Assembly: GCA_947503285.1 (NCBI GenBank)
Contig: CANNDD010000013.1
Location: 1-45,572, forward strand
Direction of reading: 5' to 3'
DNA length: 45,572 nucleotides
Origin: an uncultured Croceitalea sp.
GTDB taxonomy: Bacteria; Bacteroidota; Bacteroidia; Flavobacteriales; Flavobacteriaceae
Made by a program: the position numbers and the translations under genes. The notes under the pieces were generated by a model that saw only the letters and a list, made by a program, of their open reading frames with translations, made no database searches and had not been told where the DNA came from. Shown here one piece after another: positions 41,495 to 45,572 of this stretch (positions are counted from its first letter, which is position 1; the number at the start of each line of letters is the position of its first letter).

Positions 41495-42314
41495 ACCTGC
41501 AATTATTATTAAAAGAAAAAGCCACCCAACTGTACGGCATATCTATACGTTCCATATTAGTTCGCTTTCTTCTTTATCTATAATGTATTTACCTGCTTCA
41601 AAATCACTTCTTACCCATTTAGCAAGAAAATCTACTTTACCTTTTCGCTCAACTCGATAAACCATTCCTTCAGGCATTTCAATAGAGCATATTCCTTCTG
41701 TGCCTGTGTTTAAAGTTGGTAATAGTTCTCTTGTCGCTATTGCCTGTCCTCTATGCAACATTCTTGGCAACTGTAAACCGTACATTATTGCAAGTTCACC
41801 TAAATAATCAAATTGGCTTCTTTTGTTTTCAGTATTAAAATGGTCAAAGAAAACTATCGGTTCAACATCAATATTGTATTTTAATCCGTGTGCTTGCGCT
41901 AACCATTCGCCTGTAATTCTTTCGCCATTTTCTAATATATCCATCCATTTCATTACATTTTTATAAACCCAATCACTAAATAAATGATGTTGTTTATAGG
42001 GGCTTGTTTTTGCAGTATAACCATTTCGAGTTAAAGCGACTATTCTATTGTCAATTTTACCAATCCCAACATTTGAACCATCGTATTTTTCAAAAACTAA
42101 TACTTCATCGTGTCTATCTCTAACTTTTTCAGTCAGTATTCTTTCTTGTCCTTTTTCTATAAAATGGTCGCCAGCTCCTAATTTACTATTTGATAGGTGT
42201 GGTATCGAGCCATAGTTTTTTCTATTAAGTGGTTTCATAAGTTTTATTTTTTGCAAAAATAATTTGCCATCGCTTTTTTTTTTTTAATAATAACAGTTCA
42301 CTTCGTCAGGTAAC
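41492..42314. repeat. Cassette 2: GTT...AAC-bounded unit holding the RNA ligase gene
   Basis: GTTACCTG at 41492-41499 and CAGGTAAC at 42307-42314 are perfect 8-base reverse complements bounding the RNA ligase gene. The GTT is also the end of the hairpin arm of the preceding junction. The repeat is shorter than those of the other two cassettes, so this boundary is the least certain. Confidence 0.55.
41543..42238 (-). CDS. RNA ligase (Rnl2/DRB0094-like)
   Basis: I use the ATG at 42238 (MKPLNRKNYGSIPHL), giving 231 residues; an upstream ATG at 42256 adds six. Nucleotidyltransferase motifs are complete: motif I KYDGSN with Lys51, motif III GEWLAQAHG with Glu111, motif IV EGMVYR with Glu190, and motif V KVDFLAKW with Lys207. 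The enzyme joins RNA ends through an AMP-lysine intermediate, repairing breaks such as those made in tRNAs during host defence. It has no fused phosphatase or kinase domain. The gene is the cargo of the second inverted-repeat-bounded cassette and looks AT-richer than the surrounding phage genes, consistent with acquisition. Confidence 0.88.
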   Translation of the reverse strand: MKPLNRKNYGSIPHLSNSKLGAGDHFIEKGQERILTEKVRDRHDEVLVFEKYDGSNVGIGKIDNRIVALTRNGYTAKTSPYKQHHLFSDWVYKNVMKWMDILENGERITGEWLAQAHGLKYNIDVEPIVFFDHFNTENKRSQFDYLGELAIMYGLQLPRMLHRGQAIATRELLPTLNTGTEGICSIEMPEGMVYRVERKGKVDFLAKWVRSDFEAGKYIIDKEESELIWNV

Positions 42315-42451
42315 AACATAGGTCATTCTACCAAGAGCGTACCTAAACGCCATGAATAATATGTGTTCGTCAAGTTTCATAAATCTTTAATTATTAAGTT
42401 ATTTCAATCTCAATGTTCGTGATAATAAACCGCACAGGTCATAGCCAAACC
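42315..42451. other. Non-coding junction between cassettes 2 and 3
   Basis: No gene is seen here. Direct copies of AGGTCAT occur near 42320 and 42436. Unlike the first junction I cannot find a long pair of inner hairpin arms, although by position this is where an attC-like site would be. Confidence 0.35.
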
Positions 42452-42675
42452 GTTGTGCATAATACTACATTCGTTCTCCGTAAAGATTAATTTTGTATTT
42501 ATCGCACATTTTATTTAAGTGGTAGTAATATTCTTTTCCACTTCCTTGTAGGTGGTATTTTAGTTCGCACATTATTTTATGATACCACCAACCAATAGGT
42601 TTTCTAAATTTTGTTTTCACTTTACTCCAAGCCATTTCATTAAGTTTTAATTATTAAATCCGCACTATGCACAAC
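42452..42675. repeat. Cassette 3: GTT...AAC-bounded unit with a 56-residue gene
   Basis: GTTGTGCATA at 42452-42461 and TATGCACAAC at 42666-42675 are perfect 10-base reverse complements, extending to 12 with one mismatch. They enclose the 56-residue gene, whose stop codon lies three bases inside the left repeat boundary. The right end falls nine bases before the stop codon of the next phage gene. Confidence 0.65.
42465..42635 (-). CDS. 56-residue cassette protein
   Basis: The frame starts at the ATG at 42635 and encodes AWSKVKTKFRKPIGWWYHKI, then GSGKEYYYHLNKMCDKYKIN and LYGERM. It is basic and aromatic-rich with no TM segment. Small Trp/Tyr-rich basic proteins of this style are, as I recall, frequent in mobile regions of Bacteroidota. 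It fills the third cassette almost completely. Function unknown. Confidence 0.55.
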   Translation of the reverse strand: MAWSKVKTKFRKPIGWWYHKIMCELKYHLQGSGKEYYYHLNKMCDKYKINLYGERM

Positions 42676-42683
42676 ACGGTATA

Positions 42684-42905
42684 TCATGCATTCTTATTTA
42701 AGCGGCGTCTAAAACTATTCCACCCACTATACCTATATTCACCGACCAGATCAAAATATCTTTCATTCAACTCATTAAAACATTCTACATAGGTGCGATG
42801 ATTTGGCAACTCTTTAAAATAGAGTTTAAAAAATCCCTGTCTAGTTACCGCCAGTTTTAGAAAATCGAAATCTGATTGCATTTCATGAAGTTGGTCGGTG
42901 CTCAT
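42684..42905 (-). CDS. Small hypothetical protein coupled to TerL
   Basis: The 73-residue protein (STDQLHEMQSDFDFLKLAVT) is helical and ends with VGEYRYSGWNSFRRRLNKN. Its start overlaps the TerL stop codon (TAATG), showing translational coupling. It has the look of conserved small proteins in Flavobacteriia, but I assign no function. It is the last late gene before the cassette island. Confidence 0.65.
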   Translation of the reverse strand: MSTDQLHEMQSDFDFLKLAVTRQGFFKLYFKELPNHRTYVECFNELNERYFDLVGEYRYSGWNSFRRRLNKNA

Positions 42906-44626
42906 TACTTGTTCTGGTTTTTTAAATATTCGTCAACATCTAAGGTGTTGTATTTGCTTTCTGATGGCTTTTCTTCTGTTAAACTACCACCTAGAGCCAT
43001 AATAGTTGCTATAATACCATCTACTCTTTTAGGCCCTGAATGGCTGCGACCTTTGTGCACCTTAATATTGTCGTTAGGGTCCCTATAAAGTTGGCATCCG
43101 GTCAACATCCATTTCAAAATCGGATTACCGTCATGTAATATTTTACCATCATAAACCAATTTTTCAAACTGCTTCGTAGGAAAACTTATATTTGAAATAG
43201 CTTGTGAGAATTCCGCAACTTCGAAGCCTTTTTCCATTAAGGTGTTCATTACTTGGCTAGCGTTCCATTTATCAAATTCAATTACTTTTGTGTTAAGTTC
43301 ATAATATTGCGATGATATATTATCAATCAGTACATCGTAATCAACTGTGTTGCCAGGAGTTGCTGTCAAATAGCCAGCATCTCGCCAAGCCCTGTACGGC
43401 ACCCTATCTTCTTTACTTCTAGCTTCAATGGTATCTTTGGGGCAAAAGAAGAATGGTAATATGTACCTACAATCATTTTCATCAGGTTCGCTCAAATGTA
43501 TTTCAGCTGTTAAGTCTGTTGTTGTACTTAAATCTACAGCTGCAATACTGCCATGTTCTTTGAATTTACCAAGAGGTATTTCGGATACTTGATTTTTATT
43601 CCAAACCTCTAAAGGAATCCAAACTTCAGGAGCATCTACCCACATATTCAAATGTTTCGTCTTGAAATTTGCCGCCTTGCTTGGCTGGTTTATGGCTTTT
43701 ATGAATTCTTTTCTAATATTATCAATCGAAAGGCCCTGACCTAACAATGGATTGGCCTTTTGCCAAACGGATTCATCTTCCCAATCGTCACCTTCATCTA
43801 AATCGTGTATCATTGCAAATAGATGGTCATCTTTTTTGATGCCTTCTAAAATTTCTTTAACCGTATCTTCATATGCCTTACATACACTTGAAATATTGGT
43901 ACCCGCCGTAGTTATGTGATAGGTGATCGGTTGTGTTCTTTGAACGGATGATGATTCTAAGTTTTCTTTAACACTGTCGTCGCGATGGGCGTGATATTCA
44001 TCTATAATGCTAACATGGCTGTTTATACCGTCTTGGGTTTTTGAATCTCCACCCAACGGCTTCATAGTACTACCCTTAAAAATTATTTCACGCTGCTTAG
44101 CTCGAAAACCTAATGCTTTCAAAATTGGGTTAGCCACTGGACTATCAATAAAGTTTTTAGCTTGTGTCCAACAAATTTTTGCCTGTTCTTCTTTTGTGGC
44201 ACCCACATATATTTCCGCCTCACTTTCTTTGTCGATAGCCATGCACGCAAGACCAAGGCCTGCCATTTCAGCTGATTTGCCATTTTTTTTAGCCCGCTTA
44301 TCGTATACCGTATTGATTCTTCGTTTACCTTCAGAATCTAACCACCCAAAAATGTTGTAGATACTAAATTGCTGAAACGGTGTAAGAACAAATGGCTTAC
44401 CTGCCATTTTACCTTTCGTATGGTTTAATGCTGCCGAATAGAAGTTAACAAACTTCATAGCCCTTTTGTGATTCAAGTGAAAACCATCCGCTTCGGCGGA
44501 TTCAATCCAATCAAAGAAACGCTGACAAGCAAGTTTCACATACTTACCTGTTACAATTTCACCATTCAAAACGCTTTCAGCGTATCGAAATGGAGTACTG
44601 TTCAGCATTTCTTTGGTTACAGTCAT
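42905..44626 (-). CDS. terL: Terminase large subunit
   Basis: The 573-residue protein has the ATPase and nuclease parts of HK97/YmfN-type TerL. An adenine-binding region (FVLTPFQQFSIYNIFGW) precedes Walker A-like KKNGKS (113-118). Walker B is VSIIDE (Asp209-Glu210). The RNase H-like nuclease begins at IAAVDLSTTTDLT with Asp365, continues with VIEFDKWNASQVM, and ends with RVDGIIATIMALGG. It packages DNA into the prohead and cuts it. It follows TerS with a one-base gap. Confidence 0.94.
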   Translation of the reverse strand: MTVTKEMLNSTPFRYAESVLNGEIVTGKYVKLACQRFFDWIESAEADGFHLNHKRAMKFVNFYSAALNHTKGKMAGKPFVLTPFQQFSIYNIFGWLDSEGKRRINTVYDKRAKKNGKSAEMAGLGLACMAIDKESEAEIYVGATKEEQAKICWTQAKNFIDSPVANPILKALGFRAKQREIIFKGSTMKPLGGDSKTQDGINSHVSIIDEYHAHRDDSVKENLESSSVQRTQPITYHITTAGTNISSVCKAYEDTVKEILEGIKKDDHLFAMIHDLDEGDDWEDESVWQKANPLLGQGLSIDNIRKEFIKAINQPSKAANFKTKHLNMWVDAPEVWIPLEVWNKNQVSEIPLGKFKEHGSIAAVDLSTTTDLTAEIHLSEPDENDCRYILPFFFCPKDTIEARSKEDRVPYRAWRDAGYLTATPGNTVDYDVLIDNISSQYYELNTKVIEFDKWNASQVMNTLMEKGFEVAEFSQAISNISFPTKQFEKLVYDGKILHDGNPILKWMLTGCQLYRDPNDNIKVHKGRSHSGPKRVDGIIATIMALGGSLTEEKPSESKYNTLDVDEYLKNQNK

Positions 44627-44627
44627 T

Positions 44628-45065
44628 TCAGGTATTTAGAGATTTTTCAAAGCGACTAAATAAGCTGGTTTGGTTTGGGTCAATTTCTGATTTTAGTTTC
44701 TTTTCAGAGGCAGGATCAAGACCAAATTGTCTGAATATTTCATCAAGTCTCTTGCTAGCAGCAGTCATTTGATTAACCCAAGTACTATTTTGCGTTACCG
44801 TACCATTCTTAAATGTTTGGAAATATCCGCTACCATATTCGTTTTGGTCAGCTTCTCTAATTTTCCTACAAGCGAATTCAAAGATTGCCCTAAACGATGC
44901 ATAGCTTTCTAAAGCTGGTAAATGAATTTCCTTTAAGCGCTTGACTTTAATCAATTCTTTGGCCATATGCTTGTAATGTACTTTTGCACTATCGGTTAAG
45001 TAAACCGGAGGCTTCGGTATTTCACTTAAAAAGTCACTTCCTTGATTGATACTAACTACTTCCAT
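44628..45065 (-). CDS. terS: Terminase small subunit, P27 family
   Basis: The 145-residue protein shows the P27-family layout: PPVYLTDSAKVHYKHMAKEL, a helical core ending LPALESYASFRAIFEFACRK, and the C-terminal segment MTAASKRLDEIFRQFGLDPA. It recognises the packaging site and recruits TerL, encoded directly downstream. It is the first gene of the morphogenetic block in this window. Confidence 0.88.
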   Translation of the reverse strand: MEVVSINQGSDFLSEIPKPPVYLTDSAKVHYKHMAKELIKVKRLKEIHLPALESYASFRAIFEFACRKIREADQNEYGSGYFQTFKNGTVTQNSTWVNQMTAASKRLDEIFRQFGLDPASEKKLKSEIDPNQTSLFSRFEKSLNT

Positions 45066-45137
45066 TTCATATTCTCTTTACCCCCCCCTGCCTAAATTAA
45101 CGTTTAGTAAAATTCTGATTAGGTGGCGATGTTATAC

Positions 45138-45572
45138 TTATTTCTTTTTAGGTGTTTTACCCCCATACCTATCCTTCCACAATTCTAATGCACTTATAAA
45201 ATCTTGATGAATCAAATTATATTCATCGGGGTTAGTCTTTGGATTTGTTGAATAATAATCTTTGTTATCAAAAAAAGAATGCCACAAATCAATGGTTTTA
45301 ATTTCACAACCAATCTTCATATTTGTTTCCCCAAAACCTACTCTCCATTTTCCTTTATGGTTAATAAAAATGAATCCGCCCACCGATAGGTTATCGGGGA
45401 GTACGCTCACCTGTGTTCCCTCGAGGTCGAGGTGGCCGCCCACCGATAGGTTATCGGGGAGTACGCTCACCTGTGTTCCCTCGAGGTCGAGGTGGCCGCC
45501 CACCGATAGGTTATCGGGGAGTACGCTCACCTGTGTTCCCCTTAGGTCGAGGTGGCCGCCCACCGATAGGTT
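45138..45572 (-). CDS. Leucine-rich-repeat-like protein (5' end outside window)
   Basis: The frame is open to the window edge, so the N-terminus is missing; the GTG at 45563 is not the true start. The visible N-terminal part is a tandem 20-residue repeat, GGHLDLEGTQVSVLPDNLSV, nearly identical at the DNA level. A non-repeat C-terminal part follows (IFINHKGKWRVGFGETNMKI, ALELWKDRYGGKTPKKK). LPDNL repeats of this kind form a solenoid and occur in phage and prophage accessory proteins. Binding to a protein or surface partner is likely, but no specific role can be given. It lies upstream of TerS on the same strand. Confidence 0.75.
   Translation of the reverse strand, partial: NLSVGGHLDLRGTQVSVLPDNLSVGGHLDLEGTQVSVLPDNLSVGGHLDLEGTQVSVLPDNLSVGGFIFINHKGKWRVGFGETNMKIGCEIKTIDLWHSFFDNKDYYSTNPKTNPDEYNLIHQDFISALELWKDRYGGKTPKKK
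45378..45572. repeat. 60-bp tandem repeats
   Basis: The sequence repeats with a period of exactly 60 bases for just over three visible units and runs off the window edge. Two units are identical; the outermost differs at a few bases (cttag in place of tcgag). The period encodes 20 residues, so copy-number change keeps the reading frame. Confidence 0.9.

Noticed and set aside
41095-42675. Calling the cassette borders canonical integron attC sites
   Set aside because: The borders (GTTGGTG, GTTACCT, GTTGTGC) do not match GTTRRRY, and the recombinase lacks the IntI insertion, so I report an integron-like arrangement rather than an integron.
45378-45572. CRISPR array
   Set aside because: The 60-base repeats are contiguous without spacers and encode a regular 20-residue protein repeat.

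Overview
The window looks like part of a Flavobacteriaceae (Bacteroidota) chromosome carrying an integrated tailed phage. The host signs are a type IX secretion (T9SS) C-terminal sorting domain, a PorP/SprF protein, a PD40/OmpA protein, a TAnnTTTG-type promoter and an almost complete lack of Shine-Dalgarno sequences. I cannot name the genus from sequence alone.

Host part, 1-21.6 kb. (i) 1-8.07 kb: the end of a giant DUF11-repeat adhesin-like protein with a T9SS type-B sorting domain, followed by a PorP/SprF outer-membrane protein and a TPR/PD40/OmpA lipid- or peptidoglycan-associated protein, all on +. (ii) 8.35-12.49 kb: three exported proteins in a tight minus-strand operon (alpha/beta-hydrolase lipoprotein, CBM9-like plus serine beta-lactamase-fold hydrolase, LamG-like protein), divergent from a membrane-anchored HTH-like protein. 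(iii) 14.27-20.48 kb: a GH3 enzyme and a four-gene efflux pump (ABC ATPase, HlyD adaptor, FtsX permease, TolC), divergent from a MarR regulator. Three phased GTTTTCGT repeats lie in the shared promoter region.

Prophage, 21.65 kb to beyond 45.57 kb. It starts at a 47-bp 3' fragment of tRNA-Arg(TCT), a classic att remnant, followed on the host side by the tRNA's terminator. Nearly all phage genes lie on the minus strand. Read from high to low coordinates the order is: leucine-rich-repeat protein, TerS (P27), TerL, an accessory island, portal, prohead protease, HK97 capsid, connector and neck proteins, tail tube, tail-assembly chaperones with a clear -1 frameshift site, tape measure, tail hub proteins, a tail fibre, a pectate-lyase-like depolymerase, and a lysis cassette (holin candidate, M15 endolysin, unimolecular-spanin candidate). 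The phage early region and its own integrase must lie beyond the right edge.

Most interesting region: between TerL and portal (about 40.2-42.7 kb) a XerC/D-like tyrosine recombinase without the integron-specific domain abuts three small gene cassettes (48-aa protein, RNA ligase, 56-aa protein). Each cassette starts with GTT and ends with AAC, and its two ends are complementary to each other. The first junction is a large multi-stem hairpin whose arms end in the same AAC and GTT. This is the logic of integron attC sites, but the sequences do not fit the canonical attC consensus and the genes are inverted so that they read with the phage late operon. I interpret it, by inference, as an integron-like cassette array inside a phage structural operon.

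A second oddity is a tRNA-like gene (anticodon GCU, short variable arm) plus a REP-like sequence between the tail chaperone and the tape-measure gene. The tape-measure frame has lost any ATG, GTG or TTG start upstream of its conserved N-terminus, which suggests a damaged prophage or an unusual start.
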